From assembly GCA_017309015.1 (NCBI GenBank), contig JAEDAG010000001.1, positions 185,847 through 229,372 of the forward strand: 43,526 nt of DNA, written 5' to 3'. This document shows positions 19,203-27,835 of the stretch, piece by piece (within the stretch, counting starts at the first letter, position 1; every line of letters begins with the position of its first letter). Below the pieces are notes generated by a model. The model saw only the letters and a list, made by a program, of their open reading frames with translations. It was not told where the DNA came from and ran no database searches. This stretch comes from Faecalicatena absiana. GTDB taxonomy: Bacteria > Bacillota > Bacilli > Lactobacillales > Lactobacillaceae. A program made the position numbers and the translations under genes.

Positions 19203-19354
19203 GTAACGCAACTTTCTTAATAAACTAGAAACATTATACAAGTTGTCGGCCTTTTCGCCAAATTCACAAGCAATTTTAGCGATAATTGACCTAAAAAGCC
19301 AGTCGCTAAGAAAAAATAAAGGCAAAAACAAAATAAAAGAAATAATATCAGCAA

Positions 19355-19384
19355 AAAAGGGATCCAGTCAACTGGACCCCTTTA
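19355..19384 (-). terminator. Terminator downstream of rny
   Basis: The stem AAAGGGGTCCAGT...ACTGGATCCCTTT is followed by TTT on the minus strand and lies directly after the rny stop at 19388. The interval 19203-19354 holds no gene that I can support. Confidence 0.88.
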
Positions 19385-19387
19385 GTT

Positions 19388-21028
19388 TTATTTTGCAACG
19401 GCAACTGCCCGTTTCTCACGTATTACTGTAATCTTGATATTGCCTGGGTAATCGAGTTCCTTCTCGATCCGGTCACGAATTTCGTGGGCCAGAACGGTCG
19501 TCTGCTCATCAGAGATCTTGCCCGGCTCAACCATCACGCGGACTTCGCGTCCGGCCTGGATGGCATAAGCCTGCTTGACGCCGTCATAGCTGCCAGCAAT
19601 GTCTTCCAGTTCAGTCAAGCGGCGGATGTAGTTCTCCAAGCTCTCGCTTCTTGCGCCTGGGCGGGCTGATGAAATCGTATCAGCCGCAACAACCAGTTCC
19701 GCGATAAATGACAGCTTTGGCACATCGCCGTGGTGAGCCGCGATCGCATTGACTACCAAGTCAGGTTCATGGTACTTGCGTGCCAGTTCAACACCAATTT
19801 CAACGTGGGAACCTTCAATATCGTGGTCAATCGCCTTGCCAATATCGTGTAATAATCCCGCGCGAACCGCTAATTTTTCATCCAAACCAAGCTCAGCGGC
19901 CATCGTGCCGGCCAGCTTGCCGACTTCGATTGAGTGGGCCAAGACGTTCTGGCCATAGGAAGTCCGGTACTTAAGGCGACCCAGGGTCTTAACCAGTTCT
20001 GGGTTCATCCGGTGGATGCCCAGTTCCATCAGGGCACTTTCACCAGCCTCGTAAATGTCGTCATTGACTTCCTTGCGGGCCTTGTCAACCATCTCTTCGA
20101 TGCGGGCCGGATGGATGCGGCCATCCTTGATCAGCTTCTGCAAAGCCCGCTTGGCTACTTCCCGGCGGATAGAGTCAAAGCCGGACAGGGTGACCGTCTT
20201 TGGCGTATCGTCAATGATCAAGTCGACCCCGGTCATGGCCTCAAAGGAGCGGATGTTCCGCCCTTCGCGGCCGATAATCCGGCCCTTCATGTCATCGTTT
20301 GGCAGATCCACCACGGAAACCGTGGTTTCAGCGACCGTGTCCGCCGCGCTGCTTTGGATGGCATCGATAATGACCTGGTGGGCATAGCGATCCGCCTTGG
20401 CATCAATCTCTTCTTGATTGGCCCGGATCATGTCGGCCTTTTCCTTGACCAAGTGGTCAGAAACGTTGGCCAGGACCAGCTTCTTGGCCTCATCCTCGTC
20501 CAAGCGCGCTACTTCCAGCAGCTTGGCCTGACGCTGGGCCACCAGTTCATCCGCCTCAGCCAGCTTCTGGGAGACCCGCTCCTCTTGCTGCTTGATTTGG
20601 TTCTTCTTTTGTGTGAGTTGATTTTCCCGGTCATCGAGCATGCTGCTCCGGTGATCGAGGGTATCTTCTTTCTGCTGGAGACGGTTCTCCTTGCGGGCCG
20701 CTTCATCGCGGCGGACATTGAGCTCGTCTTCAACTTTCTGCCGGTAATCCCTGATCTCTTCCTGGGCTTCCAGGATCTTGGCCTTCTTGTCAGTTTCAGC
20801 ATCCCGCTTGACGGCTTCAGCTGCCTGCTTCTGGGCCAAGACCTCAGCCTTGGCGGTTTCAACTTCCGCCCTGGCGTCAGCCAAAATATGGTCGGCGTCA
20901 TGCTGGGCGTTGGCCGCCTTGCTTTCCCAGAGGTGCTTGCGCACCCCGTAGCCGATCAAGAATCCCACGACAATCGAAATAAGAAAAATTACAGCGACTC
21001 CTGCGAGAATCAAAGTTGTATTCGTCAT
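19388..21028 (-). CDS. rny: Ribonuclease Y (Rny)
   Basis: Membrane-anchored endoribonuclease (546 residues) that starts mRNA decay in Firmicutes. One N-terminal membrane helix ([19 protein letters not shown]) leads into a long charged coiled coil to about residue 220. A KH RNA-binding domain follows ([21 protein letters not shown]), then an HD domain with the catalytic pair in [22 protein letters not shown] is upstream of the ATG. It has its own terminator. Confidence 0.97.
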   Translation of the reverse strand: MTNTTLILAGVAVIFLISIVVGFLIGYGVRKHLWESKAANAQHDADHILADARAEVETAKAEVLAQKQAAEAVKRDAETDKKAKILEAQEEIRDYRQKVEDELNVRRDEAARKENRLQQKEDTLDHRSSMLDDRENQLTQKKNQIKQQEERVSQKLAEADELVAQRQAKLLEVARLDEDEAKKLVLANVSDHLVKEKADMIRANQEEIDAKADRYAHQVIIDAIQSSAADTVAETTVSVVDLPNDDMKGRIIGREGRNIRSFEAMTGVDLIIDDTPKTVTLSGFDSIRREVAKRALQKLIKDGRIHPARIEEMVDKARKEVNDDIYEAGESALMELGIHRMNPELVKTLGRLKYRTSYGQNVLAHSIEVGKLAGTMAAELGLDEKLAVRAGLLHDIGKAIDHDIEGSHVEIGVELARKYHEPDLVVNAIAAHHGDVPKLSFIAELVVAADTISSARPGARSESLENYIRRLTELEDIAGSYDGVKQAYAIQAGREVRVMVEPGKISDEQTTVLAHEIRDRIEKELDYPGNIKITVIREKRAVAVAK

Positions 21029-21128
21029 AGTTTCGTCGCCCTTATTTCTAGAATTATTCGCACATAGTTAATCATAATTTATATCTGGGGTCTAGTCAAT
21101 CTACATTAACTGGCGACCGGCATCAAAA

Positions 21129-21166
21129 AAGGATAAGGGCCAGCCGGTTGGCTGGTCCTTATCCTT
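21129..21166 (-). terminator. Terminator downstream of recA
   Basis: A 17-bp stem (21129-21145 with 21150-21166) followed on the minus strand by TTTTTTG, 35 bases after the recA stop. Confidence 0.92.
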
Positions 21167-21200
21167 AAGATTGAGCTGCCGATGAGCTCTGGCCTTCTTA

Positions 21201-22334
21201 TTAGCCTTGGGCCTTGTCGTCCTTAGCAACTGGCTCAGGATCCTTCTCCTGCTTGCTGTCAGCTGCCTTGGCCTTGCCGTCGGCTTCCTTTTCCCGCTTT
21301 TCCTTGATCTTCTCTGGGTTTTCGCGGTCAGCGATTGATTCAGCATCAATGCCGTAAGCCTTGCGGACTTGCCCTTGGATGTCTTCATAGATGTCTGGGT
21401 GCTCTTCCAGGTACTTCTTGGCGTTCTCCCGGCCTTGGCCGATCTTTTCGCCCTTGTAGGAGTACCATGAGCCGGCTTTGTCCACGATGTCCTGATCAGC
21501 CGCCATATCCAGCAGCTCACCGGACTGGGAGATTCCCTGCCCGTACATGATGTCGACTTCGGCCACCTTGAATGGCGGAGCGACCTTGTTCTTTACGACC
21601 TTGATCTTGACCCGGTTGCCGATCACGTTGGCCCCTTGCTTAATCTGCTCAGCCCGGCGGACTTCCAGCCGGATGGTTGAGTAGAACTTCAGGGCGCGGC
21701 CGCCTGGAGTAGTTTCCGGGTTGCCGAACATGACGCCAACCTTTTCACGGATCTGGTTGATGAAGATGGCGATGGTCTTGGTCTTGGCGATAGTCCCAGA
21801 CAGCTTGCGCAGGGCCTGGCTCATCAGCCGGGCCTGCAGGCCAACGTGGGAGTCGCCCATTTCGCCTTCAATTTCCGCCCGTGGGACAAGGGCCGCAACA
21901 GAGTCAACGACCACAATGTCAATGGCCCCACTGGAAATCAGGGTGTCAGCGATCTGCAGCCCTTCTTCACCAGTGTTTGGCTGCGACAGAATCAATTGGT
22001 CAATGTCGACGCCCAAGGCTTCAGCGTAAGCTGGGTCCATGGCGTTTTCGGCATCGATATAGGCAGCCGTGCCGCCGCGCTTCTGCACTTCAGCCACGGC
22101 GTGCAGGGCAACCGTGGTCTTACCGGATGATTCCGGCCCGTAGACTTCCACGATTCTGCCCCGGGGATAGCCACCCACGCCAAGGGCCGCGTCCAGTGCC
22201 AATGAGCCTGATGGAACGGTTGAGATCTGGGTATCAACCTTTTCGCCCATCCGCATTACGGCACCCTTACCAAAGTTCTTTTCAATTTTCTTTAAAGCAG
22301 CTTCAAGAGCGGCTTGCTTTTCATCTTTAGCCAA
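21201..22334 (-). CDS. recA: Recombinase RecA
   Basis: RecA (377 residues) pairs homologous strands and activates LexA self-cleavage. P-loop GPESSGKT (residues 66-73), [21 protein letters not shown], and the DNA-binding loop region [20 protein letters not shown] are present. The C-terminal tail is long and highly charged ([21 protein letters not shown]), as in other lactobacilli. The start is TTG at 22334 with a near-perfect AGGAGGT 8 bases upstream. A promoter and LexA-like box precede it, and a strong terminator follows. Confidence 0.98.
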   Translation of the reverse strand: MAKDEKQAALEAALKKIEKNFGKGAVMRMGEKVDTQISTVPSGSLALDAALGVGGYPRGRIVEVYGPESSGKTTVALHAVAEVQKRGGTAAYIDAENAMDPAYAEALGVDIDQLILSQPNTGEEGLQIADTLISSGAIDIVVVDSVAALVPRAEIEGEMGDSHVGLQARLMSQALRKLSGTIAKTKTIAIFINQIREKVGVMFGNPETTPGGRALKFYSTIRLEVRRAEQIKQGANVIGNRVKIKVVKNKVAPPFKVAEVDIMYGQGISQSGELLDMAADQDIVDKAGSWYSYKGEKIGQGRENAKKYLEEHPDIYEDIQGQVRKAYGIDAESIADRENPEKIKEKREKEADGKAKAADSKQEKDPEPVAKDDKAQG

Positions 22335-22366
22335 ATTGTAACCTCCTGGAGATTTTCACTAAATGT

Positions 22367-22418
22367 ATTATACTTTGAACTCATGCGTAAATGCAAGAAA
22401 AAAAGCGAACAGCAGTTC
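22367..22418 (-). promoter_or_regulatory. recA promoter with LexA-like (SOS) box
   Basis: TTGCAT (22396-22391), an 18-base spacer and TATAAT (22372-22367) make a strong sigma-A promoter. Just upstream the plus strand reads CGAACAGCAGTTC (22406-22418), a perfect GAAC-N4-GTTC inverted repeat, the core of the Gram-positive LexA box. Between 22419 and 22636 I see no gene and no further structure. Confidence 0.65.
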
Positions 22419-22636
22419 AAAATAATTTCCCTCCACCTACTATTACACGAAAACAGCCCCTTTTTACCGAAAAAACAGCGAATCTGCCAAAAAAGAGCTG
22501 CCTTGGATAAGCGGCATTGGTTGCGGGGAACCTGGCGCGCGGTTTTGGGTCAGTTAGGTATTTTTTCAAAAATCAAGTCCCGAAAAGTACCCTACTGTGC
22601 CCCCAAGGCTGCGTAAAGCTTTTTCAAAACCAAACA

Positions 22637-22664
22637 AAAAACACTCATCTGACGATGGGTGTTT
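22637..22664 (-). terminator. Terminator downstream of pgsA
   Basis: The stem aaaacactcatc/gatgggtgtttt with a TGAC loop is followed on the minus strand by TTTG, 38 bases past the pgsA stop. Confidence 0.85.
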
Positions 22665-22702
22665 TAAAGCGCTGCCCGTTTAAGGGCAACTTCTAATCAT
22701 AA

Positions 22703-23266
22703 TTACATTGAGCCCTTGAAGACGCTCCATGAGCCACGGAAGTAGTCAATCCCTGAGTAGATGGTAAAGATGAGGGCAAGCCACAGCAGAACCGTCCCAA
22801 TGTGGAAGATGTCGCCAAAAAGCAGGAAGATGATTGACAACATCTGGCAAGTCGTCTTGATCTTGCCTGGCATCTTGGCCGCGATAACTTCCCCGTCGTT
22901 TTCAACGACGATCAACCGCAAGCCAGTTACGGCCAGCTCACGGCAGACGATGATAGCTACGATCCAAGCTGGAGCCAGGTTCAAAGATACCAAGAAGATG
23001 AAGGCGGTCATGGTCAGCATCTTGTCCGCCAATGGGTCGGCAAACTTCCCAAAGTTGGTAACCATGTTGCGTGAACGAGCAATGTGGCCGTCAAACCAGT
23101 CAGTTGCTGAAGCTACGGCAAAAACGATCATGGCCACTACTCTGCTCCAGTAGATGGTCGTGCCGGCAAGCGTGAATGAGCCTGCTGGCCAGCCGCAAAT
23201 GATCAGCAGCATAAAGACAGGGATCAGGAAGATCCGGAAAACGGTCAGTTTGTTTGGTAAATTCAT
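22703..23266 (-). CDS. pgsA: CDP-diacylglycerol-glycerol-3-phosphate 3-phosphatidyltransferase (PgsA)
   Basis: A 187-residue membrane enzyme that makes phosphatidylglycerol phosphate, the committed step to phosphatidylglycerol and cardiolipin. The CDP-alcohol phosphotransferase motif D-x2-D-G-x2-A-R-x8-G-x3-D-x3-D is visible in DWFDGHIARSRNMVTNFGKFADPLADK. About four to five membrane segments follow the family pattern. It follows rodZ by 54 bases. In relatives cinA usually comes next, but here a terminator follows. Confidence 0.95.
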   Translation of the reverse strand: MNLPNKLTVFRIFLIPVFMLLIICGWPAGSFTLAGTTIYWSRVVAMIVFAVASATDWFDGHIARSRNMVTNFGKFADPLADKMLTMTAFIFLVSLNLAPAWIVAIIVCRELAVTGLRLIVVENDGEVIAAKMPGKIKTTCQMLSIIFLLFGDIFHIGTVLLWLALIFTIYSGIDYFRGSWSVFKGSM

Positions 23267-23320
23267 TTCTTATTAACCCTCACTAATATTGCTTGTTCTT
23301 GTTTCGATATTCAGTTTGAC

Positions 23321-24538
23321 TTACTTGTTGCTGGAAGCAACTGAACTGGATGAGCTGACTGCTGGAGCACTGCTCTTAGCAGCGTTGACTCTTTGAGATG
23401 AGCTTGAAGTGTCCCGCTGGCTGCTGGAGCTGGACTGCTGGCTGCTTGATGATGACGCGGATGAAGCTGAGCTTGCATGGCTTTGGCTGCTTGGTGCTGA
23501 GCTAGCACGTGATGATGAGCTTGAAGCTTGTGACCTGCTTGCTGAGCTGTAGCTGCTCTGCGTGCTCGTGCTGCTTTGGTGCGTCGTTGAGCTGGACTGG
23601 CTGCTTGAGATTTCCTTGCCCAAGTAGATCGTCAGGCGGCTAGTGCCGTTGACTGGCGTGAACGGAATCTTCTTGCCGGCAACCGTTACGCTGACGCCAG
23701 TGTCCGTGCCCAGGTAGACGATCACGGTTGAGTTGTTCTTCACGCTTTCAGTGTGCTTTTCACCAGACTGCAGGGTGCCTTGGTTGGTGATCGCGTTGTT
23801 GACTGAAACGTAGTAGTAGATGCTTTGGCTGCTTGAACGGACAACCAATGGCGCTGAGCTCTTCAGGCCAGTGACGCGGTAAGCATTGCCGCCAAGCTTG
23901 GCCACTTTGACCGCGCTGGTCTTCTTCTTGCTTGATGATGAGGCTGAGCTGCTCTTCTTTGAGGACTTCTTCTTGGAAGAAATCGTCACGCTTGAGCCTG
24001 AAGCACCCTCACCGGCAGTATTTTGCCCCTTGCGGGAGTTGGCAAAAGCAATGGCGGCTACCAAGACCAGCAAAGCGATCCCGCAGCCGATAGCCAAGCG
24101 CGGCACGAGCCGGCGCCACTTGGCATTGTCGCTTCCGCGGTTTTCTGCTGGCTTTCTTGGTGCCTGCGGGGCAGCTGGACGGGCCGGTGCTTCGTATCTT
24201 GGCTCTGGCTCGGCCTTTGGCTCAGGTTCTTCCGGTTTTTCCGGCTCTGCTTCTTCCTCTTCAGCTGGCTGCTCTGCCTCAGCGTAGTCTTCGTTTGAAA
24301 CTTCATTGACTGGCGCTTCAGAATACTCATTCAGCAGCTCCTTGCCGTCAAGACCAACGATCTGGGCGTACTGGCGGATGAAGGCCCGTACGTAAAAGTC
24401 GCCTGGGAGCTTGTCGAATTCATTGTTTTCGATCGCTTCCAAGTAGCGGCTTTGAATCTTGGTCGTCTTTTCGATATCTGAAATGGAAAGGCCCTTGGCC
24501 TCTCTTGCTTTGCGTAACTTCTCTCCGATGCCTGACAT
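23321..24538 (-). CDS. rodZ: RodZ-like HTH/membrane protein with long serine-rich extracellular tail
   Basis: The 405-residue product begins MSGIGEKLRKAREAKGLSISDIEKTTKIQSRYLEAIENN, the cytoplasmic helix-turn-helix of RodZ/YmfM (residues 1 to about 75) that links MreB to the membrane. An acidic/proline-rich linker and a basic stretch lead to one membrane helix (LAIGCGIALLVLVAAIAFA, about 147-165). Outside are a Ser/Lys-rich spacer, a DUF4115-like beta domain (residues 205-305) and then about 95 residues that are over half serine. ATG 24538 has AGAGG 8-9 bases upstream. It sits between the YmfI-like gene and pgsA, the order known in other Firmicutes. Confidence 0.9.
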   Translation of the reverse strand: MSGIGEKLRKAREAKGLSISDIEKTTKIQSRYLEAIENNEFDKLPGDFYVRAFIRQYAQIVGLDGKELLNEYSEAPVNEVSNEDYAEAEQPAEEEEAEPEKPEEPEPKAEPEPRYEAPARPAAPQAPRKPAENRGSDNAKWRRLVPRLAIGCGIALLVLVAAIAFANSRKGQNTAGEGASGSSVTISSKKKSSKKSSSASSSSKKKTSAVKVAKLGGNAYRVTGLKSSAPLVVRSSSQSIYYYVSVNNAITNQGTLQSGEKHTESVKNNSTVIVYLGTDTGVSVTVAGKKIPFTPVNGTSRLTIYLGKEISSSQSSSTTHQSSTSTQSSYSSASRSQASSSSSRASSAPSSQSHASSASSASSSSSQQSSSSSQRDTSSSSQRVNAAKSSAPAVSSSSSVASSNK

Positions 24539-24594
24539 TGTTAACCTCTTCAAAAACTTAAAATCTGATTACCAATTATAGCACAATAACTTGA

Positions 24595-25323
24595 TTATTC
24601 TAGCCATCCCCCGGTAACATAGATGGTTTGCCCTGTCAAGTAATCGCTTTCAGGATTCAACAGGCAGTCGACCCAGTAGGCAATTTCCTTTGGCTTGGCC
24701 AAATGGCCCGCTGGAATCTCCTCAGCCAGCTCATCCAGGGCTTCCGCGGAAAACATGGCATTCATGGCCGTATTGACGGCCCCAGGCGCGACCACGTTGA
24801 CCGTGAAGCGGCTTGAGGCCACTTCCCGGGCATAGGCCTGGGCAAAGCGGGAGATCCCGCCCTTAGTGGCGCTGTAGACCGCCTCCATGGCTGACCCCTG
24901 GCCGCCATAGACCGACCCCAAGTAGACGATCCGGCTGTGATCGTGCTTGAGCAGCTGGTCTTCCAGCATCTTGGTCAGCTTGATCGGGTTTTCCAGGTTG
25001 ACCTTGATGATCCGGTCAATGATTTCTGAACTCTGCCGGCCCAAAAAGTCATAGTTGGTAATCCCTTGGGCAAATACGACCGCGTTGACCGGCAGCAAGC
25101 CCTTGACAAAAGCCAGCAGCTCCTCGTCTTCAGCCAAGAAGTTCAGCTTAATTGGCAGAAAATCCTGGCTGGGATATTGGTCCATTAAACTGGTGGCCAG
25201 ATTCTCCGCCTCGTTCCAGTTGGAATTGCAATGCAGATAAAGGGACCAGCCGGACTTGGCCAAGCGCTTGGCAATTGCCTGGCCGATCCCGCCGGTCGCC
25301 CCAAAGATGATCGCGCGTTTCAT
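24595..25323 (-). CDS. ymfI: SDR-family oxidoreductase, YmfI type (EF-P 5-aminopentanone reductase-like)
   Basis: The 242-residue product is a short-chain dehydrogenase: cofactor motif GATGGIGQ (residues 8-15), catalytic Ser-Tyr-Lys in the region GSVYGGQGSAMEAVYSATKGG, and a C-terminal YLTGQTIYVTGGWLE. Context next to two M16 peptidase genes and rodZ points to YmfI, which in Bacillus subtilis reduces the 5-aminopentanone on elongation factor P. A FabG-type ketoacyl reductase cannot be excluded by sequence alone. It starts 8 bases after the stop of the upstream peptidase. Confidence 0.8.
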   Translation of the reverse strand: MKRAIIFGATGGIGQAIAKRLAKSGWSLYLHCNSNWNEAENLATSLMDQYPSQDFLPIKLNFLAEDEELLAFVKGLLPVNAVVFAQGITNYDFLGRQSSEIIDRIIKVNLENPIKLTKMLEDQLLKHDHSRIVYLGSVYGGQGSAMEAVYSATKGGISRFAQAYAREVASSRFTVNVVAPGAVNTAMNAMFSAEALDELAEEIPAGHLAKPKEIAYWVDCLLNPESDYLTGQTIYVTGGWLE

Positions 25324-25331
25324 TGCGTTTA

Positions 25332-26621
25332 TCAGTCCTCTTCCTCGTCGTTTTCGTCTTTTTCCTCGTCCGCGTCATCCACTTCGATCAAGGCTGAGTA
25401 AAAGCCCGCCTTGTCCAGCAGACTGGCACAGAAATTGCAGTATTCATCAAAATTCAAAGCCTGCATCTTGGCCACGTTTTCAAAAAGATCCTCATCGTCA
25501 AGGCTCTCTTCGGCCAATTCCACTGCCAAGCCCGCGATATTGTTCAGGCTGCGGACGGTCTGGGCCAGCCAGACCCGCTTTTGCAGGTTGAAGAACTCCC
25601 GCATGGCAGGCAATTTGCTGGCAGCAAACAGGGCCTTGGGGGCCAGTTCTTCTTTGATGGCGGAAATTACCTTCCGGGCATCTGGGCTCATCCCCATGAT
25701 CACGGCATAGTTGCCCTGGCGGGTATAGGTGACGTTGATCTGGAGCGGCTGGTTGAGCAGCTGGCCACGGCGCATTTTAGCATACCAGGCACTGGCTGAA
25801 CCCAATTTTGATTCTAACATGATTTCCAGGAGAATTTGGGCCAGGTCCTGACTGTCTAACACTTTCTTAAAGTTTTTCAAGTTGAGGCAGACGGCAAACA
25901 ATGGCACGCTCCCCCCGGAAAGAACCAGGGGCTCCTTCGGCTGGCGCTTGTTCCTGACCTTTTTGCCCGCCTGCGGGCCTCTCCCTGGCTTGATGAGCGT
26001 TTCTTGCAAATGACCGACCTGGCGGAAGATGGTCTTGACCTGGTTGTCTGAGAAATCGCCGCAGGCCACGAAGGACATCCGGCCAGCCAGGTAGTTGTCA
26101 TCATAGGCTTTTTGCAGCTTTTTCTTGTCGACGCTGGCTATGGACTCCTTAGTCCCGGCTACGTCAATGGCCAGGTTGCTGTCGCCATAAACGCTCCGCA
26201 TCAATACATCCCCCAGGGGCCAGTCCGGCTCATCCTGGTACATGGCCAGCTCCTGCTGGATGATCGGAATTTCCTTCTTAACGTTTTCATCGGTAAAGTA
26301 GGGCTTGCCGACCAAATCAAACAGCAGGTCGATCGTCGGCGCCACGTTCTTTACCCCGCTGGCGTAATACATGGTCTCGTTGAAAGAGGTAAAGGCATTG
26401 ACATCGCTGCCCAGCTTCTCAAATTCCAGGGACAGGTCGCCTGACTCCTGCGCGAACAGCTTATGCTCCAAAAAGTGGGCCAAGCCGGGCACGGGCTGGT
26501 CGTCGCTTGAGCCAAAGTCGACGATGATCCCCATGAAGCGGCGGTTGAAGCCGGGGCGGAGGATGATCTCAGCCTTGAAGCCGGACGGGTAGTTTTTCTT
26601 AATAATCGTCGGTTTTATCAT
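25332..26621 (-). CDS. ymfH: M16-family zinc peptidase, YmfH type
   Basis: The 429-residue protein carries the inverted zinc motif HFLEH (His49, Glu52 and His53) of M16 peptidases in its N-terminal half; the C-terminal half is the inactive-type lobe. The final 20 residues are almost all acidic (DDADEEKDENDEEED). The start ATG overlaps the stop of the upstream paralogue (26618-26621), as in a coupled pair. The physiological substrate in lactobacilli is unknown; related pairs process peptides. Confidence 0.88.
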   Translation of the reverse strand: MIKPTIIKKNYPSGFKAEIILRPGFNRRFMGIIVDFGSSDDQPVPGLAHFLEHKLFAQESGDLSLEFEKLGSDVNAFTSFNETMYYASGVKNVAPTIDLLFDLVGKPYFTDENVKKEIPIIQQELAMYQDEPDWPLGDVLMRSVYGDSNLAIDVAGTKESIASVDKKKLQKAYDDNYLAGRMSFVACGDFSDNQVKTIFRQVGHLQETLIKPGRGPQAGKKVRNKRQPKEPLVLSGGSVPLFAVCLNLKNFKKVLDSQDLAQILLEIMLESKLGSASAWYAKMRRGQLLNQPLQINVTYTRQGNYAVIMGMSPDARKVISAIKEELAPKALFAASKLPAMREFFNLQKRVWLAQTVRSLNNIAGLAVELAEESLDDEDLFENVAKMQALNFDEYCNFCASLLDKAGFYSALIEVDDADEEKDENDEEED

Positions 26622-27835
26622 CTTAATACATAGCTTTCATTCAAAATCAGCTTTTGGGCAAACTCGCGCAGCTTGTTGACCGTCACGGCCTTGGCTGCCT
26701 TGATCTGGTCAAAATCCGCGTACTCTGGCTTCAGCTCCCCGCGCAGCTGCTTGGAGAGCAGCCAGCTTTCCTGGTCCTGGCCTAACAGGGTCTGGTTGAC
26801 CAGCGCCTGCTTGCTTTGCTTGAGCAGGCCAGGATCGATCCGGCCGGCGGCAACCTTCTTCATTTCCTCAACAATGATCTGCTTGGCCCGGTCCACTTTT
26901 TCCGGATCCAAACCCGCGTTGATCAAAAAGAGGGAATTATCGACAAACCAGCTGGACTCAACCGCGTAAGCCGCCCCATTCTCCTCGCGGACCTTGGTAA
27001 ACAGGCGGGAAGACTGCTCGCCGGTTAAATAGTGGCGCAGGACCAGGCCAGTGATCTGGTCTGGCAAATTGCCCGCCCCGCTATAGGCATAGCCCAAAAA
27101 GAGCTGGGCCTGCTGGTTGCCCTGAACTTCTGCTTTTTCAAGGTCAAGCTTTGGCGCCTTGATTTTTAAGGCATTATCCGCGAATTCGCGGGTCAGCCCC
27201 TTGTAGTTGAAGTACTTTTTGGCCAGACGCTCGACTTGTCCCTTGTCATAGGCATTGCCCAAAAAGACGACCGGCATGGCCGGCAGGCTGGCCACGAAAC
27301 GGTTCATCTCTTGCACCGTCGCGTCTTCAATCAGGTCAATCGGCCCCATGAAGGAGCTGGCATAGTCGGGCTGGCTGGCGTACCAGTTGTCAAAGAAGGC
27401 CGCCAGGGCATAGTTGCTTGGCTCAGCCATCAGGGTCTGGTAGTCATCGGCCAGCTGTCTTTGGGCCAATTCCAGGACTTCCTTGCTGAGCAGCGGCCCC
27501 GTGACCAGCTGGGCAAAAGTCTCCATGACGGTCTCATAGGTGTAGTCAGGGTCCAGGATCTGCTGGGGTTCGACAAAATCGGCCAAGTAGGACAGGATCA
27601 GGTCCTTCCCATACAGCTGGACCGTAGCCTCAAAGCGCATGGAATACAGTTCTTCCAGGCGCAGGAGCTGCTGGCCCACTGACGGGTAGGCGTTTGAGGC
27701 GTCCATCTGCATCCGGCACAGCAAGGAGGCAAAGGCCATGTTGTGGCGGGTCAGCGGTAAGCGCAAAAAACAGCCAAGATTGGCTGTCGTGAATTTTTCG
27801 TTTTTTTCAATTGCAATATTCAAGGCATTGTTCAT
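26618..27835 (-). CDS. ymfF: M16-family peptidase-like protein, YmfF type (no zinc motif)
   Basis: A 405-residue paralogue of the next gene with the M16 fold but no HxxEH: the corresponding region reads NMAFASLLCRMQMDASNAYPSVGQQ. Such members act as the non-catalytic partner in M16 heterodimers. It begins at 27835, sharing one base with the ftsK stop (TAATG), and ends overlapping the ymfH start by four bases. That coupling supports a complex with stoichiometric synthesis. Confidence 0.87.
   Translation of the reverse strand: MNNALNIAIEKNEKFTTANLGCFLRLPLTRHNMAFASLLCRMQMDASNAYPSVGQQLLRLEELYSMRFEATVQLYGKDLILSYLADFVEPQQILDPDYTYETVMETFAQLVTGPLLSKEVLELAQRQLADDYQTLMAEPSNYALAAFFDNWYASQPDYASSFMGPIDLIEDATVQEMNRFVASLPAMPVVFLGNAYDKGQVERLAKKYFNYKGLTREFADNALKIKAPKLDLEKAEVQGNQQAQLFLGYAYSGAGNLPDQITGLVLRHYLTGEQSSRLFTKVREENGAAYAVESSWFVDNSLFLINAGLDPEKVDRAKQIIVEEMKKVAAGRIDPGLLKQSKQALVNQTLLGQDQESWLLSKQLRGELKPEYADFDQIKAAKAVTVNKLREFAQKLILNESYVLR

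Noticed and set aside
19934..21067. 377-residue open frame opposite rny
   Set aside because: Hydrophobic and low-complexity as expected from antisense of a charged coiled coil; rny is certain.
22314..22616. 100-codon plus-strand frame between recA and pgsA
   Set aside because: It overlaps the recA promoter and start, lacks a ribosome site and resembles no family; treated as non-coding.
23330..23610. Repetitive-looking tract suggestive of tandem repeats or a CRISPR array
   Set aside because: The repetition comes from serine codons in the RodZ tail; there are no regular repeat units or spacers.
24595..25323. FabG (3-ketoacyl-ACP reductase) as the main call
   Set aside because: Fold is the same, but linkage with M16 peptidases and rodZ favours the YmfI type; no fatty acid synthesis genes lie nearby.
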